A stretch of 64,000 bases of DNA, taken from the NCBI RefSeq assembly GCF_023634065.1, contig NZ_JALKCV010000018.1, positions 26,349 through 90,348 on the forward strand, written 5' to 3'. The DNA comes from Microbulbifer litoralis. GTDB taxonomy: Bacteria > Pseudomonadota > Gammaproteobacteria > Pseudomonadales > Cellvibrionaceae. The notes under the pieces were generated by a model. The model saw only the letters and a program-made list of their open reading frames with translations, was not told where the DNA came from and did not search any database. Below, one piece after another: positions 41,005-50,169 of this stretch. Both the position numbers and the translations under genes were made by a program. Position 1 is the stretch's first letter. Every line of letters starts with the position of its first letter.

Positions 41005-41126
41005 CAGGCGATTGTGTCGTCGGATCCAACTGTCCGGATGGACATGGTGAAGTCGTACCCGGGCAATCTCCGGCGGCTGACGGATAGTTAAATAAAAATT
41101 ATTCATATATTCAGCGAGGAGAAGCC

Positions 41127-42272
41127 GTGTTCCAGTCAACTCTCTACGTCATACGCGCAATATTGATTGCCGCCGTGACACTCTCACCCATGGCCGCCGG
41201 TGCCAAACCGTACAAGGCCGCGGAAATTCTTACCAACGATAGCCAGCTCTATGGCAAGTATGTATTCCGGATGCGGGCAGCCGAGGGCAGCGGTATCATA
41301 TCCAATTTCTTCCTGTGGAAAGATGGCTCAGAACTGGAGGGGGTGACCTGGGAAGAGGTTGATATCGAGGTCTTTGGCCAGGGCGGTGCCCGCTCGTGGC
41401 AAAGCAATATCATCACCGGCCTAGACAGCCGAATCACGTCCGAGGAGGTGCACAACGCCGGTGTCTCACTTGCCGAGGACTACCATACCTACAGCATTGA
41501 ATGGACGCCACAGTGGGTGCGCTGGCTGGTCGACGGGCAGGTGGTACGGGAAACACAGGGAGGGCAGGCCGGCGACCTGATCAATCCCGCGCAGGCCCGT
41601 TTCAACTTCTGGCCACCGAATATCCCCTCCTGGGTCGGTCCATGGGACGACAGCATCCTGCCGGTACACATGTTCGTCAACTGGATCGAGTACCACAGCT
41701 GGAACGGCGGTGGTTTCGACTTCGAGTGGCGGGATGATTTCAATTCCTTTGATACCGGCCGCTGGAGCAAGGCCGACTGGACTTTCGCCGAGAATCGCGC
41801 GGACCTGGTTCCGGCCAATGCCGAGGCGGTTGACGGCTACCTGGTGCTGTCCATGACCCATGAGGGGCAGGAAGGCTTCAGTGGCACGCCACCCGTAGAC
41901 AATAACGGCAGCTCCAGCTCGTCTTCCAGCAGCTCTTCCAGTTCTTCTTCCAGCTCTTCCTCCAGTTCATCGTCCAGCTCATCGAGCAGCAGCTCTTCCT
42001 CCGGCGGACCGGATGACGGCGATTGTCCGGTGGTGTCCTGGAACTCGGGTAATTTCAACACCCAGGGAGCTTATTGCTTCCGCACGCAGCAGGCGATCCA
42101 GGGGTGGGGCGTCGCGAATTTCTCCGGTCGATCCATTTCCGTGACAGTAAACGGCTCGGGCCCAGCCGTGACTTCCCTGGGGGCGCCACTGCCGCCCAAG
42201 GGTTCCAGCGACTTCTACATTTTTGAGGCCAGTGCCGGCGATTTCCCGTGGGCCTCTGTTTTCTGGTGGTAA
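41127..42272 (+). CDS. Secreted GH16-family glucanase with poly-Ser linker and unknown C-terminal module
   Basis: A 381-residue protein: signal peptide at 1-25 (ILIAAVTLSPMAAGA), GH16 beta-jelly-roll at about 26-255 with the catalytic motif E77-V-D79-I-E81, a linker of 31 serines (residues 262-292), and a C-terminal 80-residue module (about 298-381) with two Cys and an aromatic end (WASVFWW). GH16 enzymes cut mixed-linked or beta-1,3-glucans and related polymers; exact specificity is open. The C-terminal module looks like a carbohydrate-binding domain but I do not recognise the family. Start is GTG with GCGAGGAGAAG before it. It lies within the xylan locus, so the plant cell wall is a likely target. 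Confidence 0.85.
   Translation: MFQSTLYVIRAILIAAVTLSPMAAGAKPYKAAEILTNDSQLYGKYVFRMRAAEGSGIISNFFLWKDGSELEGVTWEEVDIEVFGQGGARSWQSNIITGLDSRITSEEVHNAGVSLAEDYHTYSIEWTPQWVRWLVDGQVVRETQGGQAGDLINPAQARFNFWPPNIPSWVGPWDDSILPVHMFVNWIEYHSWNGGGFDFEWRDDFNSFDTGRWSKADWTFAENRADLVPANAEAVDGYLVLSMTHEGQEGFSGTPPVDNNGSSSSSSSSSSSSSSSSSSSSSSSSSSSSSSSGGPDDGDCPVVSWNSGNFNTQGAYCFRTQQAIQGWGVANFSGRSISVTVNGSGPAVTSLGAPLPPKGSSDFYIFEASAGDFPWASVFWW
41910..42002 (+). repeat. Poly-serine linker tract (31 codons)
   Basis: Thirty-one serine codons in a row, mixing AGC, AGT, TCC, TCT, TCG and TCA. The mixture shows that the protein property, not DNA slippage, is kept. Poly-Ser linkers between modules are characteristic of Cellvibrionales carbohydrate-active enzymes. 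Confidence 0.9.
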
Positions 42273-42312
42273 AACAGCCTCTCCGATAAGCAAACCGTAG
42301 AACCTGTCTTCT

Positions 42313-42417
42313 CTGGAGTTGGCAGGTTTCCCGGGAGAGGAGTCAAAAGCAGGTGATTTTGGTCTGGCTCTGTATAAAGAGCCTCCTGGCACGATAAATC
42401 CCATGGAAGTGCGATGA
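42313..42417 (+). pseudogene. Remnant of the 3' end of a GH43-like gene
   Basis: An open stretch reads LELAGFPGEESKAGDFGLAL then YKE before running to a stop at 42415. The end of the exported GH43 at 37980-39695 reads EEESKSGDFGLALYGEALQEQ, and TTTGGTCTGGCTCTGTA is identical in both at DNA level. LEL-x-G upstream also matches that gene (YVLELQG), with the part between deleted. The piece has no start and sits between the GH16 and GH10 genes, so it is the relic of a second GH43-type gene or of a tandem duplication. Confidence 0.7.
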
Positions 42418-42492
42418 TGCGCGATTCCGGTGATGCCAGATTGAATGAGAGAGAGCGGCGGTAACAATAAAAACCATTTCTGGAGAAAACCC

Positions 42493-45400
42493 ATGAAACT
42501 CACAAAACAAACCCTGTCGCTCCCGCCCTCGAAGGGCTGGAGCGGGCACTTCATGTCCAGGGCGCGTGGAATGAAAACTCTGATGAAAGGTTCCCTTGCA
42601 ACCTTTCTGTTGTCGGCTACAACCGTCTGCTTCGCGGACAACCCGCTGGTATCGCAGGTCTATACGGCGGATCCAGCGGCGCGGGTATTCGATGGTCGGA
42701 TGTATGTAATTACCACGCACGATCAGGAAGACCAGTCGGATTACAGCGAGCTTCACGACTACACCATGTTCTCGTCGGACGACATGATCAACTGGCAAGA
42801 CCACGGTGTGGTATTCGACTCGCGTACCGATACCAGTTGGGCCAACCTGGCCTATGCGCCCGATATCATAGAGCGCAACGGCCAGTACTACCTGTACTTT
42901 CCGGACGGCGCCAGCTCGATTGGCGTGGCGGTGAGTGACAGCCCCACAGGCCCCTTTACCGATCCCCTGGGCGGTCCCCTCGTCGACCGGAATACGCCCA
43001 ATGCGAATGTGGACTGGGTATTCGATCTCGGCGTTTTTATCGATGACGATGGCCAGGCCTATCTGTATTTCGGTGGCGGCGGGCCGGGCAACGCCCGCGT
43101 GATCCGGCTGAATAGCGATATGATCAGCACCAGTGGTTCAGCCATCACGCTGGATGTTCCCAATTTCTTTGAAGCGCTGTATATGCACAAGCGCAATGGC
43201 ACTTACTATCTGTCCTACTCCACCAATACCGAAGCGGGGCTGGCGATAGACTATATGACCAGTAACAACCCGACTTCGGGGTTTGTGCACCGGGGCACCG
43301 TGCTACCCAATCCCTGGGAGAACAACAGTAACAACAACCACCAGTCCATTCTGGAGTTCGACAATCAGTGGTACATCTTTTACCACAACCGGGCGGTGGC
43401 CAACGCGCGCGGTGCCAGTACCTACCAGCGCTCCATCAACGCGGACCAGCTCTTCTATAACGGCGACGGCAGCATACAGCAGGTCAATGCCGGATCCGCG
43501 GGCGTACCGAAGCGGAAGAACGTCGATCCCTTTGCCAGAAACGAAGCGGAAACCATCGATAACGAGCAGGGGATCGAGACCGAAGGCCCTGCGACCGGTA
43601 CCCGCAACCTGGCATTTATCCAGGACGGCGACTGGGTGAAGATTTCCAATGTCGACTTCGGCTCCGGCGCAACCGGCTTCGAGGCCAGTGTCGCTTCGGA
43701 TACCAGCGGTGGCACCGTAGAGATTGTTCTCGACGATGTGAACAGCCAGCCGATCGGCAGTCTCAGTGTCGGCAATACCGGGGGATGGCAGAGCTGGCAG
43801 ACGGTTTCCACGCAGATCAATACCGTGACCGGTCTCCACGATCTCTTCCTGCGCTTTTCCGGCGGAAGCGACTATCTGCTCAACCTCAACTGGTACCGGT
43901 TTGCCGGTGGTGGGGTCGGGGGCAGTACCCTGGAGGTGGAGCTGGAAAGCCTGTCCGGACAGGGTGGTTTTTCTCCGTTCAATGTCGAGTTCGATGGGGC
44001 CGCTTCCGGCGGGCAATACATTGCCTGGCCGAACAATGGCACCCAGATACTGAGTTCACCGTCCGACGGCGAGACCGGCCAGGTCGTGATTCCTTTTTCA
44101 CTCTCGCAAGCGGCGGGCGTGCAGTTCCAGGTCCGGGCCAATATGTCAAACGCCGATGACGATTCCTTCTATTACAAGCTGGACTCGGGTTCGTGGGCCA
44201 CGCAGAACAATACCGCCACCAGCGGCTGGGAAACACTGATGCCGGCAACCTTCGACAACCTGTCGGCGGGTGAGCACACACTGCGGATTCTGCGGCGCGA
44301 GGACGGCGCGGGGCTGGACCGGATTACACTGACGGCGTCCGCCGGCGAAATCACCGGCTCCGGCGGAAATGGTGGAGAAAGTACTGTCCTGGTGCGCGCT
44401 CTCGGAACCACCGGCACCGAGTCGATCACGCTGCGTGTGGGCGGCACCGATGTCCAGAGCTGGACCCTGTCCACCGCCATGGCGGACTACACGGCCACCA
44501 CCGAACTGTCCGGCGATGTCACCGTGGCCTTCACCAACGACAATGACGGCGATGCCGATGTCCAGGTCGACTATGTGCAGGTCAACGGCCAGACCCGCCA
44601 GGCAGAGGACCGGAGCGAGAACACCGGCGCCTGGGGCAACGACCAGTGCGGTGGTGGCTCAAACAGTGAATGGCTGCACTGCAACGGCTATATCAACTTT
44701 GGTCCTGTATCCGGCACCGACCCGGATCCCAACCCTGGTCCCGATTTCTTCGTGGGCAATATCACTACGGGCGGCCAGGTCCGTTCCGACTTTATGCAGT
44801 ACTGGGATCAGATCACCCCCGAGAACGAAGGCAAGTGGAGCAGTGTGGAAGGAACCCGCGACCAGTACAACTGGAGCGGCCTGGATGCGGCCTACAACTT
44901 CGCCCAGCAGAATGGCATTCCGTTCAAGCAGCATACATTCGTGTGGGGAAACCAGTCGCCGGGCTGGATCAACAACCTCAGCCCCTCGGAGCAGGCCGCT
45001 GAAATCGAGGAATGGATTCGCGACTACTGTGCACGCTACCCGAACACCGAGATGATCGATGTGGTCAACGAGGCCACCCCCGGCCACGCGCCGGCCGGCT
45101 ATGCACAGAGTGCCTTCGGCAATGACTGGATCATCCGTTCTTTTGAGCTGGCCAGGCAGTATTGCCCGAATGCGATCCTGATCCTGAACGATTACAACGT
45201 GCTGAGCTGGAACAACCAGGAGTTTATCGATATGGCCAGACCGGCTGTCGAAGCCGGGGTGGTGGATGCGATCGGTCTGCAGGCGCACGGTCTGGAGGAC
45301 TGGTCCCTGACTGATCTCCAGAACAACCTTGACGCGGTGGCTGCTCTGGGTCTGCCAATATATATCTCCGAGTACGACGTCAATCATGCCGACGACCAGG

Positions 45401-45579
45401 TCCAGCTGCAGATCATGCAGGAGCAATTCCCGATGTTTTTCAGTCATCCGTCGGTTGCGGGCATCACCTTGTGGGGTTATGTGGTCGGCCAGACCTGGGT
45501 GCCCAACAGCGGCCTTATCCGGAGCGATGGCTCGCACCGCCCGGCCATGACCTGGTTGATGAACTACCTGGAACAATAA
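42493..45579 (+). CDS. Multimodular GH43-CBM6-CBM-CBM60-GH10 xylan-degrading enzyme
   Basis: A 1028-residue exported enzyme with two catalytic modules. Order: signal peptide (about 28-48, core KGSLATFLLSATTVCFA); GH43 at about 50-345 with catalytic Asp60 in VYTADPAARVFDGRMYVI; a CBM6 at about 350-477 (NEAETIDNEQGIETEG); a second CBM6/35-like domain at about 478-616 (SGGQYIAWPNNG, REDGAGLDRITL); a CBM60-type xylan-binding module at about 630-738 (VRALGTTGTESITLRVGG, EWLHCNGYINFG); GH10 xylanase at about 752-1028 with acid/base Glu860 in VVNEATPGH and nucleophile Glu960 in ISEYDVNH. GH10 cuts the xylan backbone; GH43 removes arabinose or xylose. Start ATG 42493 follows TGGAG. The GH10 is compact, with ISEYD where TELD is common. 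Confidence 0.92.
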   Translation: MKLTKQTLSLPPSKGWSGHFMSRARGMKTLMKGSLATFLLSATTVCFADNPLVSQVYTADPAARVFDGRMYVITTHDQEDQSDYSELHDYTMFSSDDMINWQDHGVVFDSRTDTSWANLAYAPDIIERNGQYYLYFPDGASSIGVAVSDSPTGPFTDPLGGPLVDRNTPNANVDWVFDLGVFIDDDGQAYLYFGGGGPGNARVIRLNSDMISTSGSAITLDVPNFFEALYMHKRNGTYYLSYSTNTEAGLAIDYMTSNNPTSGFVHRGTVLPNPWENNSNNNHQSILEFDNQWYIFYHNRAVANARGASTYQRSINADQLFYNGDGSIQQVNAGSAGVPKRKNVDPFARNEAETIDNEQGIETEGPATGTRNLAFIQDGDWVKISNVDFGSGATGFEASVASDTSGGTVEIVLDDVNSQPIGSLSVGNTGGWQSWQTVSTQINTVTGLHDLFLRFSGGSDYLLNLNWYRFAGGGVGGSTLEVELESLSGQGGFSPFNVEFDGAASGGQYIAWPNNGTQILSSPSDGETGQVVIPFSLSQAAGVQFQVRANMSNADDDSFYYKLDSGSWATQNNTATSGWETLMPATFDNLSAGEHTLRILRREDGAGLDRITLTASAGEITGSGGNGGESTVLVRALGTTGTESITLRVGGTDVQSWTLSTAMADYTATTELSGDVTVAFTNDNDGDADVQVDYVQVNGQTRQAEDRSENTGAWGNDQCGGGSNSEWLHCNGYINFGPVSGTDPDPNPGPDFFVGNITTGGQVRSDFMQYWDQITPENEGKWSSVEGTRDQYNWSGLDAAYNFAQQNGIPFKQHTFVWGNQSPGWINNLSPSEQAAEIEEWIRDYCARYPNTEMIDVVNEATPGHAPAGYAQSAFGNDWIIRSFELARQYCPNAILILNDYNVLSWNNQEFIDMARPAVEAGVVDAIGLQAHGLEDWSLTDLQNNLDAVAALGLPIYISEYDVNHADDQVQLQIMQEQFPMFFSHPSVAGITLWGYVVGQTWVPNSGLIRSDGSHRPAMTWLMNYLEQ

Positions 45580-45639
45580 GTAATAGATCTTCAGGCGATT
45601 GCCGGACCTGGGGACCCACCATGATAGGAGAGCGATCCG

Positions 45640-47220
45640 ATGAAAATCTTATTGAGATTTATCCTGCTGCTGTCCGGTGTACTGTCGACAGCGCAGGCAT
45701 TTGCTTCGTATAGCTGTTCCGTGGTTTCGAATGTCTGGGGCAGCGGTTACCAGTTGGATGTCACGGTGACCAATGACGGCCCGGGCTCCATCGACGGCTG
45801 GACAGTGCAACTTACTTTCGATGAGCCGGCCAATGTCACCAGCAGTTGGAACGTGGTCGACAGCGGCGGCGATACCGCTACCCCGTCGTTCAGCAACTGC
45901 TGTGACTGGAACGGCAACCTGGCGGAGGGGCAGAGCGCCACTTTCGGCTTGCAGGGAACCCATGACGGCAGCTTCGAGCTGCCCGTCTGTATCGGCAACG
46001 GCGGGCCGGATGGTGGCAGTTCGTCTTCCAGTTCGTCGAGTTCGAGCGGCTCCTCTTCCAGCAGTTCTTCGAGTTCGAGCAACTCTTCCTCCAGCGGCGG
46101 TGGCAACAACATCAGCGTGCGCGCGCTTGGCACCACCGGTTCTGAGTCGATCACCCTGAGCGTGGGCGGCACCGACGTGCAGAGCTGGATGCTGGGCACC
46201 GGTTTCATGGATTTCAGTGTCAACACCAGTCTGAGTGGCGATATCCTGGTCGAATTCACTAACGACAACGATGACGACGCCGATGTTCAGGTCGACTACA
46301 TCGTCGTCAACGGCGTCGTCCGCGAGGCCGAAGACCAGAGTGAAAACACCGGAGCCTGGGATGGTGAATGCGGGGGCGGTTCCAACACGGAATGGCTGCA
46401 CTGCAACGGCTATATCAACTTCGGTTCCGTTTCCGGTGGCGGCTCTTCCTCGAGCAGCTCTTCCTCGGGCGGCTCGTCCAGTTCCGGCGGCAGCGGGTCG
46501 GCGGGTTGTGGCCTTGCCCCGGGCCTGAACAGCGGTCGGCACAGCCTCAACGTCGGCGGATTGAACCGGGAATATATCATCGATATCCCGGTCAGCTATG
46601 ACGTGAATAATCCCTACCGGCTGGTCTTCGCATGGCACTGGCGGGGCGGAAGCGCCGACAACGTCGCCAACGATTCCTATTACAACCTGAAGGGACTGTC
46701 GAACAATACGGCGATTTTTGTAGCGCCCAATCGCGCCGACGGCACTGACGGCTGGACGAACACCAACGGCCGCGACATGGACTTCCTGCGGGCAATGCTC
46801 GACCAGTTCAACAACTCGTTGTGTATTGACCAGGAACGGATTTTCTCGGCCGGCTGGAGTTACGGTGGCATGATGTCTTTTGCCGTGGGCCGCGAGATGG
46901 CCGCCACCTTCCGCGCCATTGCCCCCGCATCCGGCGCGCTCTGGACGCCGTACAACGACAGTGGCCTGCCAATGGCGGCGTGGATAACCCACGGGACCAG
47001 TGACAGTGTGGTCGGGTTTGGCAGCGGGGAGGAGGCGAGAGATCTGTATCTCTCGGCCAATAACTGCTCCAATACCACGGTTCCCACGAATCCATCACCT
47101 TGTGTGGAGTATCAAAACTGCGATGCGGGGCATCCTGTGGTCTGGTGCCCGTTCAATGGAGGTCACACGACGCCGTCCTTTTACTCCAGCGCCGTCTGGG
47201 ATTTCTTCAGTCGGTTCTGA
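45640..47220 (+). CDS. Secreted CBM2-CBM60-esterase (CE1/PHB-depolymerase-like)
   Basis: A 526-residue exported enzyme. Signal peptide at 1-21 (LLLSGVLSTAQAFA); CBM2 at about 22-125 (NVWGSGYQLDVTVTNDGPG); serine-rich linker near 127-153; CBM60-type module at about 158-265, closely similar to that of the preceding gene (VRALGTTGSESITLSVGG, EWLHCNGYINFG); second serine linker near 268-285; then an alpha/beta-hydrolase with nucleophile Ser407 in SAGWSYGGMM and catalytic His near the end (GGHTTPSFY). This catalytic domain belongs to the feruloyl/acetylxylan esterase and PHB-depolymerase-like group, so it should strip ester groups from xylan. It starts 60 bases after the GH43-GH10 gene. Confidence 0.9.
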   Translation: MKILLRFILLLSGVLSTAQAFASYSCSVVSNVWGSGYQLDVTVTNDGPGSIDGWTVQLTFDEPANVTSSWNVVDSGGDTATPSFSNCCDWNGNLAEGQSATFGLQGTHDGSFELPVCIGNGGPDGGSSSSSSSSSSGSSSSSSSSSSNSSSSGGGNNISVRALGTTGSESITLSVGGTDVQSWMLGTGFMDFSVNTSLSGDILVEFTNDNDDDADVQVDYIVVNGVVREAEDQSENTGAWDGECGGGSNTEWLHCNGYINFGSVSGGGSSSSSSSSGGSSSSGGSGSAGCGLAPGLNSGRHSLNVGGLNREYIIDIPVSYDVNNPYRLVFAWHWRGGSADNVANDSYYNLKGLSNNTAIFVAPNRADGTDGWTNTNGRDMDFLRAMLDQFNNSLCIDQERIFSAGWSYGGMMSFAVGREMAATFRAIAPASGALWTPYNDSGLPMAAWITHGTSDSVVGFGSGEEARDLYLSANNCSNTTVPTNPSPCVEYQNCDAGHPVVWCPFNGGHTTPSFYSSAVWDFFSRF

Positions 47221-47374
47221 ACCCAGTCACGGGATGTGTGACCGGAGAGGGCGCCCGCCGCGCAGTGGTTTGCGGGCTGGGCGCCCGAAATTTTGCGTCT
47301 CTGTTTCGAAATGGACTTCATGAGGCAGTCGACAAGTTCCAATGATCAATAACACAATAATTACTGGTGTATTT

Positions 47375-48328
47375 ATGAAGCTGACCAGAAAAGCCTCTCT
47401 CGCATTGTCATTCCTGTTCGCCGCAACGGCGCTCCTGTTCACCACTGCCGTCACGGCGCAGGACGGCACCATCTACCCGCTCGAGACCCCCGAGGAGCCG
47501 AATGCCATTCCGCTGGGCACCGGTGGTGTCGACGAACAGACTGCGCCCGAGACCTGGTTCCGCCAATGGGGAGACCCGATGGCGCGGAACATCTCAACCG
47601 CAACCCTCACTCCCTTCCTGCCCGACGCGGACAAGGCGAACGGCGCGGCGGTCATAGTGGCGCCCGGCGGTGGTTTCCGGTGGTTGTCGATGAAGAACGA
47701 GGGCTGGGAGGTTGCAGAGGCCTTGGCGGAGCGGGGCATTGCCGCCTTCGTGCTCAAATACCGCCTGCAGCCGACACCGGAATCGCTCGACGGCTTCAGG
47801 GAATCGATGGAGCAGCTCTTCGCCGATGCGGACGCGTCTCCCGATGGGGAGAAAAATGGCGAAAAACCGTCAGGCCCGCCGCGCTGGGACCTGTCCAATC
47901 AGCTCGAGGATGCCGAGGCCGCCTATGCTCTGATCAACGAGCGGGCCAGTGAGTGGGGCGTGGATACCGATCGCCTGGGCATGATCGGTTTCTCTGCGGG
48001 CGCCGGTCTCACGATGCATTCCACACTCAATTCCAAAACCATGGACCTGGCCTTTATCGGACCCATCTATGGCGGCATGGGCCCGGTCGAGGTGCCCGCG
48101 GATGCGCCGCCCATGTTCAATGTCATCGCCAGCGATGATTTTCTTTTCCACGGCCGGTTCGGCGCAATCGAGTCCTGGTTCGAGGCGGGCCGACCGGTCG
48201 AGTTTCATCTCTACCAGAATGGCGGCCACGGTTTCGGTCTCGGCAATCCGGACCGCACCAGCAATCGCTGGTTTAATGCCTTTATGCACTGGCTGGAAGT
48301 GAACGACTTTCTCGCCGCCAATTCGTGA
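47375..48328 (+). CDS. Exported alpha/beta-hydrolase, probable acetyl-xylooligosaccharide esterase
   Basis: A 317-residue protein with signal peptide (LSFLFAATALLFTTAVTA, residues about 10-27). The fold is that of the BD-FAE/Axe-like hydrolases: oxyanion segment VIVAPGGGFRWLS, nucleophile elbow GFSAGAGL, and C-terminal His in GGHGFGLGN. Such enzymes remove acetyl groups from short xylans in the periplasm. ATG 47375 was chosen over one 11 codons earlier because it gives a normal signal peptide; neither has a strong ribosome-binding site. The next gene starts 14 bases after its stop. Confidence 0.85.
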   Translation: MKLTRKASLALSFLFAATALLFTTAVTAQDGTIYPLETPEEPNAIPLGTGGVDEQTAPETWFRQWGDPMARNISTATLTPFLPDADKANGAAVIVAPGGGFRWLSMKNEGWEVAEALAERGIAAFVLKYRLQPTPESLDGFRESMEQLFADADASPDGEKNGEKPSGPPRWDLSNQLEDAEAAYALINERASEWGVDTDRLGMIGFSAGAGLTMHSTLNSKTMDLAFIGPIYGGMGPVEVPADAPPMFNVIASDDFLFHGRFGAIESWFEAGRPVEFHLYQNGGHGFGLGNPDRTSNRWFNAFMHWLEVNDFLAANS

Positions 48329-48342
48329 CCTTGTATTGATCG

Positions 48343-50046
48343 ATGAAAAGTAAAAAATCTGTAAAGGCCGGACGCTATGTCCGGCCGCTGCTTTGCGTTG
48401 TGGCAGCGATGGCCCTGTCGTTCGGTTTGATGGCATGCGGGGCGAAAGGCGCGGACAAACGGGCTGCCGCTCCAGATGACACGCACGAGGGTGCCGAAGC
48501 CGGGCCCGCCGAGGCCCGCAACCCCATAACCCGCAACCCCATCATATGGGCGGACGTGCCCGACGTATCGGTAATCCGCGTCGACGATACCTATTACATG
48601 AGCAGTACCACCATGCATATGAATCCGGGGCTGCCGATCATGAAATCCCGGGACCTGGTGAACTGGGAACTGCTGGGTTACGCCTACGACAAACTGGTGG
48701 ACAACGACCAGATGAATCTGGACGGCGGGCAGAACGCCTACGGCAAGGGCTCCTGGGCCAGCAGCCTGCGCTACCATGAAGGACGGTTTTATGTGTCCAC
48801 TTTCTCCGCGACTTCCGGCAAAACCCATGTGTACACAACGGACGATATCGAGAGCGGGAACTGGCAGGAGACCGCATTCGAGCCGGACCTGCACGACCAT
48901 TCCCTGTTCTTCGACGACGGCCGTGTCTATATGGTCTACGGCAGTGACGAGATCCGGCTGGTCGAACTGGAGCCCGATTTCTCCGGAATAAAAGCCGATG
49001 GCGTCAACCAGGTGATCATCGCCGATGCCAGCAGGCCGGCCGGGGAAGATATCATGTTGCCGGCCGAGGGGTCGCAGTTGTACAAGATCGATGGCCGCTA
49101 TTACCTGATGAATATCACCTGGCCGCGACAGGGCATGCGCACGGTGGTGATCCATCGTGCCGACCGGCTCACCGGCCCGTACGAGGGCAGGGTGGCATTG
49201 CAATACCAGGGCATCGCCCAGGGCGGCCTGATCGAGACGCCGGAGGGCGACTGGTACGCGATGCTCTTCGGCGACCGCGGCGCCGTGGGCCGTATTCCCT
49301 ATCTGGTGCCGGTCAGTTGGGAAGATGGCTGGCCGATACTGGGCCGGGAAGGCGTCGTCCCCGCAACCCTCGATATTTCGGTGGATGGAAAACCGGCGGG
49401 AAATACCAATGCTGCCGGTATCGTCACGTCGGATGAGTTCGAGCGGCCCGAACTGCCCCTTGCCTGGCAGTGGAATCACAATCCGGCCCCGGACTACTGG
49501 TCTCTCACCGACCGGCCCGGCTACCTGCGTCTGACCAATGGCCGTGTGGATCCGGACTTGCTACAAACCCGCAATACCCTGACCCAGCGCACGTTCGGCC
49601 CGGAGAGCGCCGCCACGGTGCGTATCGATGTGTCGGCGATGCGCGCCGGAGATGTGGCCGGCCTGGCACTGCTGCAGAAGCACTACGGCTATGTCGGCGT
49701 CAGGCGGGAGGGCGGAAAGCGCTTTGTCACCATGCTCAGCGCGGAAGGGGAAGCGCCGCGGGAGCTGGGCCGGGTACCCCTGGAGGGAAACACGGTATAC
49801 CTCAGGGCGCAGGCCGATTTCCGCCGGGGGGCAGATACCGCCGAATTCTATTACCGCCCCGAAGGCGGTCAGTGGAGCCCGATCGGCGGGCCGCTGGCCA
49901 TGCAGTACACCCTGCCGCACTTCATGGGCTACCGCTTCGGCCTGTTCAGCTTTGCCACCCGGGAGGCGGGCGGCGCGGCCGATTTTGACTACTTCAGGCT
50001 GGACGATCCACTTCCTTTCCGGCGGGGACCGGTGTTACAGCAATAG
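48343..50046 (+). CDS. Lipoprotein glycoside hydrolase family 43 with C-terminal beta-sandwich
   Basis: A 567-residue lipoprotein: lipobox LMAC with Cys32, a spacer (APDDTHEGAEAGPAEAR), a GH43 propeller at about 60-355 (WADVPDVSVIRVDDTYYMSS with the catalytic base Asp, DHSLFFDDGRVYMVYG with the modulating Asp, LPAEGSQLYKIDGRYYL with the acid Glu) and a C-terminal beta-sandwich at about 365-560 (DEFERPELPLAWQWNHNP) like that of GH43_12-type beta-xylosidase/arabinofuranosidases. Anchored on the outer membrane or in the periplasm, it would remove arabinose or xylose from oligosaccharides. It ends the run of exported enzymes. Confidence 0.88.
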   Translation: MKSKKSVKAGRYVRPLLCVVAAMALSFGLMACGAKGADKRAAAPDDTHEGAEAGPAEARNPITRNPIIWADVPDVSVIRVDDTYYMSSTTMHMNPGLPIMKSRDLVNWELLGYAYDKLVDNDQMNLDGGQNAYGKGSWASSLRYHEGRFYVSTFSATSGKTHVYTTDDIESGNWQETAFEPDLHDHSLFFDDGRVYMVYGSDEIRLVELEPDFSGIKADGVNQVIIADASRPAGEDIMLPAEGSQLYKIDGRYYLMNITWPRQGMRTVVIHRADRLTGPYEGRVALQYQGIAQGGLIETPEGDWYAMLFGDRGAVGRIPYLVPVSWEDGWPILGREGVVPATLDISVDGKPAGNTNAAGIVTSDEFERPELPLAWQWNHNPAPDYWSLTDRPGYLRLTNGRVDPDLLQTRNTLTQRTFGPESAATVRIDVSAMRAGDVAGLALLQKHYGYVGVRREGGKRFVTMLSAEGEAPRELGRVPLEGNTVYLRAQADFRRGADTAEFYYRPEGGQWSPIGGPLAMQYTLPHFMGYRFGLFSFATREAGGAADFDYFRLDDPLPFRRGPVLQQ

Positions 50047-50169
50047 TCGCGTGTCGCCGCGCCCGACTCTGCGGCGCCACCCGGGCTCTGTTGCCCGCCA
50101 GCCTGCCTGCCTGCCAGGTGGGGGCGGGCCTGCCGCTATCCCGGATCACTCCCGATTTCGCGGGGGTGC

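Noticed and set aside
41837..42061. Acidic Glu/Leu-rich minus-strand frame
   Set aside because: It is the reverse complement of the poly-Ser linker codons, which read as Glu, Asp and Leu.
47350..47362. ACACAATAATTAC before the esterase gene as a fifth operator
   Set aside because: It differs from TACAATANTA at key positions and lies only about 13 bases before the start codon with no promoter boxes around it.
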